Shown here: positions 37,902 through 46,008 of the stretch, piece by piece
Position numbering within the stretch: the stretch's first letter is position 1
Layout: every line of letters begins with the position of its first letter
Assembly: GCF_900100885.1 (NCBI RefSeq)
Contig: NZ_LT629692.1
Coordinates: 2,914,001 to 2,978,000 of the forward strand
Source of the DNA: Microbacterium pygmaeum
Lineage (GTDB): Bacteria; Actinomycetota; Actinomycetes; Actinomycetales; Microbacteriaceae
DNA length: 64,000 nt
Direction: 5' to 3'
Notes under the pieces: generated by a model
What the model was told of the DNA's origin: nothing
The model's database searches: none
The model's input: the letters and a program-made list of their open reading frames with translations, nothing else
Program-made: the position numbers and the translations under genes

Positions 37902-39023
37902 CTAGCGAGCAGGCGGACGGGTGCCCGCGGGCGGCACAGCCGGCACCGCGAGCGTGGAGGCGCGCTCGACGATCCACTCGAGCGGCCCCCGCCCGACCAG
38001 CAGCGCCCATGCCGTCGCACCGATGACGATGCCGAGCGTGATCGGCCAGAACGGCTCGATGTCGCGGAATGCTGCCAGATCGCCGGTCTGGCCGAACAGG
38101 ACGATCGCCGCGATCGCCCAGACGAGGAGCTGCGCGGTGTAGGCGGTCAGCGGCATCGCACCGACAGCCCGCAACGGGAGCACCACCCACCGCACAGCTG
38201 TGCGGCACACGAGCAGGCACAGCGCGATCACCGCGAGGGCGAAGCCCCCGGAGCCGATGACCTCCAGGACCCCGCTCGAATGCGGACGAGCGGTCCACAC
38301 CGCACCCCAGAAGGAGGCCGACTCGCCTTGAGGGCCGGCGCCCGTCAGGGCTTCGGCGCCGTAGGCGAGGACGGCGAGGCCGGCGCCGGCAGCCAGCATC
38401 CGCACCTGCACATCGGTGCGCCGGATGCCGGCTCGTGCGACACCGAGACCGGCGGCGAGGAACGCGATCCAGACCGGGAACGGGTAGTGCCAGCCCACCG
38501 CGTAGCCCAGCAGTGGCGACAGCGGCGCTTGCCAGATCGGGAGCTCGTCCAGCAGCACCTGCACGAATGGCATGACCAGCGCCAGTGCCGCGGCGAGGAT
38601 CAGCAGCGTGCGAGCGGGCAGCGAGATGAGCAGGGTGGCCAGCAGGAACAGGATCGCGTAGGCAGGCAGGATCACGTACACCGGCACACCCGTCGCGATG
38701 AGCAGAAGACCCAGCACCCACAGCAGTGCCGCCCGCACTGCCAGGCGGAGACGTGCCGTCCTGCGCTGCGCCGGCGGAAGCGGAGTGCGACCGCCGGTCA
38801 CCAGCCCGATCGAGACACCGGCGAGCGTCGCGAAGAGGATCGACGATCGGCCGTCCACGACGGCCACCCAAGATCCGGGGTCGGCGAACGAGAAGTCGCC
38901 GATCCACAGCAGATGGGCGGCCAGCATGCCGATCACCGCCATCCCGCGCGCGAGATCGACGCCCGCGATCCGTTGCGGGCCGTTCAGCCGGTCCCACCGG
39001 GTGGGCAGCCAGCCGGCCGTCAC
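37902..39023 (-). CDS. DUF1624/heparan-glucosaminide N-acetyltransferase-like membrane protein inside arg operon
   Basis: A 373-residue protein with about ten transmembrane helices. RIAGVDLARGMAVIGMLAAH at the start and WVAVVDGRSSILFATLAGVS next are hallmarks of the DUF1624/DUF418 acyltransferase-like group, in which the early His may carry an acetyl group. The C-terminal part contains GAMPLTAYTAQLLVW, also typical. The GTG start at 39023 shares GTGA with the argF stop, so it is cotranslated with argF. In M. tuberculosis argR and argG occupy this place. A role in acylating a surface sugar is inferred from the family only. Confidence 0.82.
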   Translation of the reverse strand: MTAGWLPTRWDRLNGPQRIAGVDLARGMAVIGMLAAHLLWIGDFSFADPGSWVAVVDGRSSILFATLAGVSIGLVTGGRTPLPPAQRRTARLRLAVRAALLWVLGLLLIATGVPVYVILPAYAILFLLATLLISLPARTLLILAAALALVMPFVQVLLDELPIWQAPLSPLLGYAVGWHYPFPVWIAFLAAGLGVARAGIRRTDVQVRMLAAGAGLAVLAYGAEALTGAGPQGESASFWGAVWTARPHSSGVLEVIGSGGFALAVIALCLLVCRTAVRWVVLPLRAVGAMPLTAYTAQLLVWAIAAIVLFGQTGDLAAFRDIEPFWPITLGIVIGATAWALLVGRGPLEWIVERASTLAVPAVPPAGTRPPAR

Positions 39024-39943
39024 TCCTGGCGCAGCAGCCACACCAGGAGCGCCTTCTGGGCGTGGAGACGGTTCTCCGCCTCATCCCACACGACGCTCTG
39101 CGGACCGTCGATGACTTCGGCCTCCACCTCGTAGCCGCGGTCGGCGGGCAGGCAGTGGATGAAGATCGCGTCAGGCCGGGCGAGGCTCATGAGTTCGCGG
39201 GTCACCTTGTACTCGCCGAGGTCGCGCAGCCGTGCCAGCTTCTCCTCCTCCTTGCCCATCGACACCCAGGTGTCCGTGACGATCACGTCGGCACCGGCCG
39301 CGGCTTCGTTGGCGTCCGTGTAGAGCGTCAGCGAGCCGCCGGTCTCTGCGGCACGGCGGTCGGCATCGGCGACGACGTCTTCGCGCGGCGAGTACGACTC
39401 GGGTGCGGCGACGCGCACGTGCATGCCGGCCGTCACCCCGGCGAGCATGTACGAGTGCGCCATGTTGGAGCGCCCGTCGCCGAAGAAGGCGAGGGTGAGG
39501 CCCTTCAGCTCGCCCTTGTGCTCGCGGATCGTCAGCAGGTCCGCGAGCAGCTGGCACGGGTGGAAGTCGTCGCTGAGCGCATTGACGACGGGCACCCGCG
39601 TGCCTGCCGCCATCTCCTCGAGGCCCGCCTGCGCGTAGGTGCGCCAGACGATCGCCGCAACCTGGCGCTCGAGCACGCGGGCCGTGTCGGAGGGCGTCTC
39701 CTTGCCGCCGAGCTGGCTGTTCGCCGTCGAGATGATCAGCGGCGTGCCCCCCAGGTCGGCGATGCCCACCGCGAACGAGACCCGGGTCCGCGTCGAAGAC
39801 TTGTCGAAGATCACCGCCACGGTCTGCGGCCCGGCCAGCGACTTGTCCCCCCAGCGGTCCTTCTTCAGGACCACGGCCAGGTCGAGGATCTCGGACTGCT
39901 CGGCGGCGGTCAGGTCGTCATCGCGCAGCAGGTGACGGGTCAT
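39020..39943 (-). CDS. argF: ornithine carbamoyltransferase
   Basis: A 307-residue transcarbamylase: ornithine + carbamoyl phosphate to citrulline. Carbamoyl-phosphate motifs FDKSSTRTRVSF and DDFHPCQLLADLLT and the ornithine motif IFIHCLPADRG are intact. It lies between argD (4 bp overlap) and the membrane gene (4 bp overlap). The length and motifs match the anabolic type. Confidence 0.97.
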   Translation of the reverse strand: MTRHLLRDDDLTAAEQSEILDLAVVLKKDRWGDKSLAGPQTVAVIFDKSSTRTRVSFAVGIADLGGTPLIISTANSQLGGKETPSDTARVLERQVAAIVWRTYAQAGLEEMAAGTRVPVVNALSDDFHPCQLLADLLTIREHKGELKGLTLAFFGDGRSNMAHSYMLAGVTAGMHVRVAAPESYSPREDVVADADRRAAETGGSLTLYTDANEAAAGADVIVTDTWVSMGKEEEKLARLRDLGEYKVTRELMSLARPDAIFIHCLPADRGYEVEAEVIDGPQSVVWDEAENRLHAQKALLVWLLRQE

Positions 39944-41169
39944 GCGGAGATCTCCTCAGAAGGGTCGAGAACGAGCGCGTCCTCGACGGTGCGCAGCGCC
40001 GCGCCGAACAGCTCGACGAACTCGTCGATCTCGACGTCGCCGATGGTGAGCGCGGGGACGAGCCGGATGGTCTCGTCGTTGGGCGCGTTGATGATGAGTC
40101 CGTGCTCCTGCGCGGCGGCGACGACCGCTTTGGCGACCGGATGATGCAGGCCGACGCCGACGAGAAGGCCCTGGCCGCGGCATCCGCTCACCAACGGCGA
40201 GTCCAGTCCATCGATCGCGGCACGCAGCTGCCGGCCGCGCTCGGCCGCGTTGGCGACGAGACCTGCGCTCTCGATCTCCTCCAGGACGGCACCTGCCACA
40301 GCCGTGCCGAGCGCGTTGCCGCCGAACGTCGAGCCGTGCGTGCCCGGGTAGAACAGGTTGCTCGCCGAGCCGAAGGTGATCAGTGCGCCGATCGGGAAGC
40401 CGCCGCCGATCCCCTTGGCCACCGTGATCGCATCCGGTGCGATGCCCGCGTGCTGGAAGGCGAACCACTCACCGGTGCGACCCGCGCCGGTCTGGATCTC
40501 GTCGATGATCAGCAGAGCGCCGCGTTTCCGGGTGAGCTCGCGCGCGGCTGTCAGGTATCCCTCGGGGAGATCGATCACTCCGGCCTCGCCCTTGATCGGC
40601 TCGACGAACAGCGCGGCGACGCGATCGTCCAGCGCAGCCTCGAGGGCATCGATCGTGGAGTCGATGAACTCGACACCGGGAACCATCGGGAGGAAGGGCT
40701 CCTGCATATACGGCTTGCCGGTGAGTGCGAGCGTGCCCATCGTGCGGCCGTGGAACGCGTCCCGCAGTGCGAGGATGCGGGGACGAGCGGCGACGCCGTC
40801 GCCCGCGGCGCCGTGCAGCCGGGCGAGCTTGAACGCAGCCTCGTTCGCCTCGGCTCCCGAGTTGCCGAAATACACGCGCCCCTCGTCGCCGGTGCCGGCG
40901 AGACGCTTCAGCCGCGAGGCGAGTGCGAGCTGCGGCGGCGTGGCGAAGTAATTGGAGACGTGCGCCAGGGTCGCAGCCTGGGTCGCGATCGCCTCGACGA
41001 AGACCGGGTGGGCATGCCCCAGCGAGTTCACCGCGATACCCGCGAGGAAATCGAGGTAGCGGCGCCCGTCGGCATCCCACAGATAGGCCCCTTCGCCGCG
41101 GACGAACATCGCCATCCGGTCGCCGAAGCTGCGCACGAGATCACGGCTCGCGTCGTCCTGCCAACTCAT
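39940..41169 (-). CDS. argD: acetylornithine aminotransferase
   Basis: A 409-residue class III PLP aminotransferase: N-acetylglutamate semialdehyde to N-acetylornithine, with glutamate as donor. LIIDEIQTGAGRTG and AITVAKGIGGGFPIGA carry the cofactor Asp and Lys; GTHGSTFGGNALGTAVA is the phosphate-binding segment. It overlaps argB and argF by 4 bp each. Confidence 0.96.
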   Translation of the reverse strand: MSWQDDASRDLVRSFGDRMAMFVRGEGAYLWDADGRRYLDFLAGIAVNSLGHAHPVFVEAIATQAATLAHVSNYFATPPQLALASRLKRLAGTGDEGRVYFGNSGAEANEAAFKLARLHGAAGDGVAARPRILALRDAFHGRTMGTLALTGKPYMQEPFLPMVPGVEFIDSTIDALEAALDDRVAALFVEPIKGEAGVIDLPEGYLTAARELTRKRGALLIIDEIQTGAGRTGEWFAFQHAGIAPDAITVAKGIGGGFPIGALITFGSASNLFYPGTHGSTFGGNALGTAVAGAVLEEIESAGLVANAAERGRQLRAAIDGLDSPLVSGCRGQGLLVGVGLHHPVAKAVVAAAQEHGLIINAPNDETIRLVPALTIGDVEIDEFVELFGAALRTVEDALVLDPSEEISA

Positions 41170-42068
41170 CCGAGCACCACCTCTGTTCCGATTCCGTTGC
41201 TGGTGAAGATCTCCACGAGGACCGAGTGCGGCACGCGCCCGTCGATGATCGCGGCCGTCTGGACGCCGCCCTCAACGGCGTCCAGACATGCCTGCATCTT
41301 CGGGATCATCCCCGACTCGAGCCGCGGCAGCATCGCGCGCAGCTCTGGGGCGGTCAGGTGCGAGACGAGGGAGTCGCGGTTGGGCCAGTCGGCGTACAGA
41401 CCGGGGACGTCCGTCAGCACGACGAGTTTGGCCGCGCCGAGGGCCACCGCGAGCGCTGCTGCGGCGGCATCGGCGTTGACGTTGAGGGAGTGCCCCGGGT
41501 GATCCAGGTCCGGCGCGATGCTCGAGACGACGGGGATGCGGCCGGCTGCCAGCTGATCCAGCACGGGCTGCGGATCGACCTCGACGACATCGCCGACCCG
41601 GCCGAGGTCGTGCTCCACGCCGTTCACGACGACACCGCGCCGGCGGCCGCCGAAGAGTCCCGCATCCTCACCGGAGAGACCGGCGGCGTGCGGGCCGTGG
41701 GCATTGATCTTGGCGACGAGCTGCGGATTTATCTGGCCCGTGAGCACCATCCGCACGACCGAGATCGCCTCGGTGCTGGTGACCCGGTAGCCGCCCTTGA
41801 ACTCGCTCGGGATGTCGAGACGATCGAGCATCGACGAGATCTGCGGACCTCCGCCGTGCACCACGACCGGCTTGACGCCGACGTAGCGCAGATAGGCGAT
41901 GTCGGCGGCGAAGGCATCCTGCAGCTCGTCGCTGACCATCGCGTTCCCGCCGTACTTGACGACGACGATCTGCTCGCTGAAGCGTCGCAGCCACGGCAGC
42001 GATTCGACGAGCGTCGCCGCTTTCCCGCTCGCCTCGGCGGGGTCGGTGTCCTGCAGGTCGATGTTCAT
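41166..42068 (-). CDS. argB: acetylglutamate kinase
   Basis: A 300-residue amino-acid kinase phosphorylating N-acetylglutamate; usually the arginine-inhibited step. Motifs: VVVKYGGNAMVSDELQ (ATP lysine), KPVVVHGGGPQISSML and VNADAAAAALAVALGA. The N-terminal helix (residues 5-30) typical of arginine-sensitive hexameric enzymes is present. ATG 42068 shares ATGA with the argJ stop. Confidence 0.96.
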   Translation of the reverse strand: MNIDLQDTDPAEASGKAATLVESLPWLRRFSEQIVVVKYGGNAMVSDELQDAFAADIAYLRYVGVKPVVVHGGGPQISSMLDRLDIPSEFKGGYRVTSTEAISVVRMVLTGQINPQLVAKINAHGPHAAGLSGEDAGLFGGRRRGVVVNGVEHDLGRVGDVVEVDPQPVLDQLAAGRIPVVSSIAPDLDHPGHSLNVNADAAAAALAVALGAAKLVVLTDVPGLYADWPNRDSLVSHLTAPELRAMLPRLESGMIPKMQACLDAVEGGVQTAAIIDGRVPHSVLVEIFTSNGIGTEVVLG

Positions 42069-43222
42069 GTCGCGTATGCGCTGTTCTCGTGGACGTAGTC
42101 GTGGGTGAGGTCGTTGGTGAGGATGGACGCCGCGGCATCTCCGACGCGAAGGTCGATGACCAGGTGGGTGGCACGCGGGGTGAGGTCGACGTCGTCGCGA
42201 GATGCATCGGGCCCGCCCTGGCTGCACACCCGCACGCCGTTCATCCAGACGTCGACGTCGTACGGGTCGAACTCCGCGTCGGTCGTCCCGATCGCGGCGA
42301 GCACGCGTCCCCAGTTGGGGTCGTTGCCGAAGATGGCGGCTTTGAAGAGATTGTTGCGGGCGACCGAGCGGCCAACGTCGACCGCGTCCGACTCGGATGC
42401 CGCGTGCACGACCTCGATCGTGATGTCGTGGCTGGCGCCTTCGGCGTCACCCTGGAGCTGACGCGCGAGGTCGCTGCACACCTCGGCGAGCGCAGCGGCG
42501 AAGTCGTCCGGGGCCGGAGTCACCCCCGACGCCCCACTGACCATCAGGGTCACCTGATCGTTGGTCGACATGCATCCGTCCGAGTCGAGGCGATCGAAGC
42601 TCACCCGCGTCGCGGAGCGCAGCGCGACATCAGCCTGCCGGGCATCGAGGACGGCGTCCGTGGTGAGGACGACCAGCATCGTGGCCAGGCCCGGTGCCAG
42701 CATCCCGGCGCCCTTCGCCATGCCGCCGATGCTCCACCCGTTTCGGGAGATCACGGACCGCTTCGGGCGGGAATCGGTCGTCATGATGGCGAGGGATGCA
42801 GCCTCGCCACCGTCCGGCGAGAGCGCGCCGATCCCCTGTTCGGTGCCCGCCAGCACCTTGCCGCGGAACACCTCGTCGCCGGTGCCGATCAGCCCGGTCG
42901 AGCACACCAGCACGTCGCCCGCGCTCACCCCGAGCAGTTCCGCGGCCCGCTCGGCGGTCTGATGCGTCGTCTGGAAACCGAAGCTCCCTGTGAAGCAGTT
43001 CGCTCCCCCGGAGTTGAGGACGATCGCCTCGACGACGCCGTCCTGGATCGCCTGCTGCGACCAGAGGATGGGATTCGCCTTGGCACGGTTCGAGGTGAAC
43101 ACCGCAGCGCCGACCTTCAGGGGGCCGCGGTTGACGACGACCGCGACGTCGGGATTCCCACTGGATTTGAGGCCGGCCGCGACGCCGGCCGCGTCGAATC
43201 CCCGTGCTGCAGTCACGCTCAT
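42065..43222 (-). CDS. argJ: bifunctional ornithine acetyltransferase / N-acetylglutamate synthase
   Basis: A 385-residue ArgJ that recycles acetyl from acetylornithine to glutamate, giving the cyclic arginine pathway. The self-cleavage site is in KGAGMLAPGLATMLV, with the Thr of ATML becoming the nucleophile of the beta chain. The alpha chain start SVTAARGFDAAGVAAGLKSS and FGNDPNWGRVLAAIG fit. ATG 43222 shares ATGA with the argC stop. Confidence 0.96.
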   Translation of the reverse strand: MSVTAARGFDAAGVAAGLKSSGNPDVAVVVNRGPLKVGAAVFTSNRAKANPILWSQQAIQDGVVEAIVLNSGGANCFTGSFGFQTTHQTAERAAELLGVSAGDVLVCSTGLIGTGDEVFRGKVLAGTEQGIGALSPDGGEAASLAIMTTDSRPKRSVISRNGWSIGGMAKGAGMLAPGLATMLVVLTTDAVLDARQADVALRSATRVSFDRLDSDGCMSTNDQVTLMVSGASGVTPAPDDFAAALAEVCSDLARQLQGDAEGASHDITIEVVHAASESDAVDVGRSVARNNLFKAAIFGNDPNWGRVLAAIGTTDAEFDPYDVDVWMNGVRVCSQGGPDASRDDVDLTPRATHLVIDLRVGDAAASILTNDLTHDYVHENSAYAT

Positions 43223-44265
43223 GGAGAGACTCCGTCGGTGCTCAGCGCTGTGCCTTCCGGCAGGCCCAGCGCGATGTTCATGGATTGGACCGCCGCGCCC
43301 GCGGTCCCCTTGACGAGGTTGTCGACGGCGGTGACGACGACCACCCGATCGGCGTCGCGGTCGATGGCGAGCCCCATCAGGGCGGTGTTGGCGCCGAGGA
43401 CGTCGGCGGTGCGCGGGAACTCCCCCGGCGCGAGCAGCTGGACGAACGTCTCGTCGCCGTAGGCGTCCTCCCACGCGGCCCGGATCTGCGCGTCCGTCGC
43501 ACCGCGCGCGATGGGAGCCGTGCTCGTGGCGAGGATGCCGCGCGCCATGGGGACCAGGACCGGAGTGAACGAGATGCGGATGCCGTCACCGGCCCCCGCG
43601 GCGGTCAGCGCCTGCCTGATCTCGGGGATGTGACGGTGCGTTCCGCCCACCGCATAGGGGTTCGCACTGCCGAGGATCTCGCTCGCAAGCAGGTTCGTCT
43701 TCAGGCTCTTGCCCGCACCGCTCGGCCCCACGGCGAGCACCGTGACGATATCGCCGGCGTCGATCACACCCGCGGCGACCCCTGGCGCGAGGCTCAGACT
43801 GACCGTGCTGGCATTGCAGCCGGGCGCGGCGATGCGGGTCGCCCCGACGAGCCGGGCCCGCTGCTTCACGCCGTCGACGAGCAGCTCGGGCACGCCGTAG
43901 GCCCACGGATCGTGGAATTCGCCCCCGTAGAACCGATTCCAATCGGTGACCGATTCGAGCCGGTGGTCGGCGCCGGCGTCGATGACCAGCGGTGTGCCGG
44001 CGAGCGCATCGGTGAACTGCCCGGACTGCCCGTGCGGCAGGGCGAGGAACACGATGTCGTGACCGGCGAGGACCTCGGGCGTCGTCTCGCGCAGGGTGAG
44101 GTGGCGAAGCGACCGGAGGTGCGGCTGATGCTGGATGAGCGGCTGTCCCGCGTTGGAGTGCGCGGTGACGGTGCGGATCTCGACGTCGGGATGTGCGGCG
44201 AGGATCCGGAGGATCTCACCGCCCGCATAGCCGGATGCGCCGGAGACGGCGACCGAATATGTCAT
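43219..44265 (-). CDS. argC: N-acetyl-gamma-glutamyl-phosphate reductase
   Basis: A 348-residue NADPH-dependent reductase, third step of arginine synthesis. VAVSGASGYAGGEILRIL is the NADP loop, AAPGCNAST holds the active Cys, and GGTHRHIPEI the catalytic His. First gene of the arg operon. I chose ATG 44265, three codons inside the longest frame, because the fold starts at MTYSVAVSG. The 80-base leader ahead of it carries a possible control ORF, described separately. Confidence 0.96.
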   Translation of the reverse strand: MTYSVAVSGASGYAGGEILRILAAHPDVEIRTVTAHSNAGQPLIQHQPHLRSLRHLTLRETTPEVLAGHDIVFLALPHGQSGQFTDALAGTPLVIDAGADHRLESVTDWNRFYGGEFHDPWAYGVPELLVDGVKQRARLVGATRIAAPGCNASTVSLSLAPGVAAGVIDAGDIVTVLAVGPSGAGKSLKTNLLASEILGSANPYAVGGTHRHIPEIRQALTAAGAGDGIRISFTPVLVPMARGILATSTAPIARGATDAQIRAAWEDAYGDETFVQLLAPGEFPRTADVLGANTALMGLAIDRDADRVVVVTAVDNLVKGTAGAAVQSMNIALGLPEGTALSTDGVSP

Positions 44266-44347
44266 GGATTCCACCTTAGAGTCTGGGGTCGTGGGCCGAG
44301 GACGGCGACGTCCACGGCTCCCCTGCTCGGCAGGTGCGCGGCGTCGC

Positions 44348-44467
44348 CTAGCGTCGGCGGTCGCTGGTGTTCAGACGGAGGTGGCGTCGGCGCGCGGGAA
44401 CGACTCCCGACACGGTCCTCGACGGGCTCGAGAACCGCGGGGAACGCGGGAGCACGGTCGAAGGCAT
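44348..44467 (-). CDS. possible Arg-rich leader peptide ahead of argC
   Basis: ATG 44467 opens a 39-codon ORF ending TAG 44348, 82 bases before argC. Ten of 39 residues are Arg, with clusters PARRRHLRL and, right before the stop, TSDRRR. GGCGACG at the TAG can pair with CGTCGCC about 31 bases downstream (44304-44310). GGAG lies 13 bases before the ATG, which is far. Arg runs also arise by chance in G+C-rich DNA, and no T-run terminator is seen, so attenuation is only a hypothesis. Confidence 0.3.
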   Translation of the reverse strand: MPSTVLPRSPRFSSPSRTVSGVVPARRRHLRLNTSDRRR

Positions 44468-44525
44468 GCGCCGACGATAGCTCCTGGCGCAGGAGGGCCG
44501 CAAATCGTGGCGGGTCGGACGCTGC

Positions 44526-44733
44526 TCAGAGGAAGTCTCGGAGAAGCCGGATCTCCTCGTCGCGGGTCAGCCCGTTCGCGCGTTCGCGATCGAGCCCACG
44601 CGTGCGCTCGTCAGCCATGACCCGGCTCAGCGTCTCGTCGATCGGACGTAGCTGTCCGCCGGCAGCGCGGAACGCCTCGTGCGATGCGGCCGCTGACCCA
44701 GCCCGTTCCGCCGAGGATCAGGACGTGGGTCAT
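44526..44733 (-). pseudogene. SDR/epimerase remnant with internal deletion
   Basis: ATG 44733 gives MTHVLILGGTGWVSGRIA, the NAD(P) Rossmann start of an epimerase. Only about 18 residues follow before the sense continues in another frame as ASHEAFRAAGGQLRPIDETL and then LTRDEEIRLLRDFL, ending TGA 44526. The bulk of a roughly 300-residue enzyme is missing, so this is a deletion remnant. Confidence 0.65.
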
Positions 44734-44814
44734 GACTGTCATCCCATCAGATCCGCCCGGCCGCAGCATCCGTTCCGCCCTCGGCGGATCGCCGGAGCCT
44801 GAAAGGATGGGACG

Positions 44815-45957
44815 ATGCTCACCACCGTCGCCGTTGCCGGCTACCGGTCGCTGCGCGACGTCGCGGTGCCGCTCGGCGCGCTGACGGTCGTGACCGGCCA
44901 CAACGGCTCTGGCAAGTCGAATCTGTACCGTGCGCTGCGGTTGCTGGCGTCGACCGCGCGCGGCGCGATCGTCGAGGCGGTCGCTCGCGAAGGAGGGCTT
45001 CCGTCCGTGCTGTGGGCGGGGCCGGAGTCGCCGACGGGTGAGGCCGTCGTGCAGGGCACTGTGCGGAAGAACCCGCACGCGCTGCTGCTCGGCTTCGCGA
45101 GCGACGAGCTGGGCTACCTGATCGATCTCGGTCAGCCGCAGGTCGTCCAGCCGACGCTCTTCGCGCGCGATCCGGAGATCAAACGCGAACAGATCTTCGC
45201 AGGACCGTTCGCCAAGCCGTCGACCCTGCTTCTGGACCGGATGCGCGGCGTCGCGCGCGTGCGGGACACCTCGTGGCGCGTCCTGTCCCAGCCCCTCATG
45301 GCGTACGAGACGATCCTGACCGACCTCGCCGAGGGTGACACCGGACCGGAGTTGCTGGCGCTTCGGCGGACGCTGTCCGGCTGGCGGTTCTACGATCACT
45401 TCCGCACCGACCATGCCGCTCCCCTGCGATCGCCGCAGGTGGGCACCCGCACGCCGGTCCTCGATCACGAGGGCACGACACTCGCGGCGACGTGGGCGAC
45501 GATCTCGGAGTCCGGACGTGGAGCGCCGCTTTCCCGCGAGGTCGATCGGGCGTTCCCCGGGTCGCGCGTCGAGGTCATCGGCTCCGACAACCAGCTGCGG
45601 CTGACGATGCATCAGCCGGGGATGCTGCGACCACTCGAGGCGACCGAGCTCTCGGACGGCACCCTGCGGTACCTGCTGCTGTGCGCTGCGCTCCTTCCGG
45701 CCGAACCGGGTCCGCTCATCGTCCTGAACGAGCCGGAGTCGAGCCTGCACCCCGACCTCATCGGGCCGCTCGGGGAGCTGATCGCCGCAGCATCCGAAGC
45801 CACTCAGGTGCTGGTGGTCACGCACTCGGTCGCGTTGGCGGCAGCGCTGGATCGGGCGGGCGCGCTGAGCCATCGTCTGGAGTCGACTCCAGCGGGCACG
45901 CGCATCGCCGATCAGGGCATGCTGGATCGCCCGATGTGGCAGTGGGGCTCGCGCTGA
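44815..45957 (+). CDS. AAA ATPase (AAA_21 / RecF-OLD-like), stand-alone
   Basis: A 380-residue ABC/SMC-class ATPase. Walker A is GHNGSGKSN (about residues 28-36), the signature-like TELSDGTLRYLLL and Walker B in PLIVLNEPESSLHPDLIGPL follow, and VVTHSVAL is the switch. This layout is typical of predicted ATP-binding proteins of the COG4637 type. No TOPRIM nuclease or partner gene is attached, unlike OLD or Gabija systems. It is the only plus-strand gene here, set between argC and pheT, next to an epimerase remnant. Function unknown. Confidence 0.85.
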   Translation: MLTTVAVAGYRSLRDVAVPLGALTVVTGHNGSGKSNLYRALRLLASTARGAIVEAVAREGGLPSVLWAGPESPTGEAVVQGTVRKNPHALLLGFASDELGYLIDLGQPQVVQPTLFARDPEIKREQIFAGPFAKPSTLLLDRMRGVARVRDTSWRVLSQPLMAYETILTDLAEGDTGPELLALRRTLSGWRFYDHFRTDHAAPLRSPQVGTRTPVLDHEGTTLAATWATISESGRGAPLSREVDRAFPGSRVEVIGSDNQLRLTMHQPGMLRPLEATELSDGTLRYLLLCAALLPAEPGPLIVLNEPESSLHPDLIGPLGELIAAASEATQVLVVTHSVALAAALDRAGALSHRLESTPAGTRIADQGMLDRPMWQWGSR

Positions 45958-46008
45958 CACGATCCTTCCACCGGATCAGGGACTGGCCGAGGATGACCGG
46001 GCCGCAGG

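Noticed and set aside
44815..45957. AAA ATPase as an OLD/Gabija-type defence gene
   Set aside because: No TOPRIM domain in the protein and no helicase or nuclease neighbour; left as an orphan ATPase.
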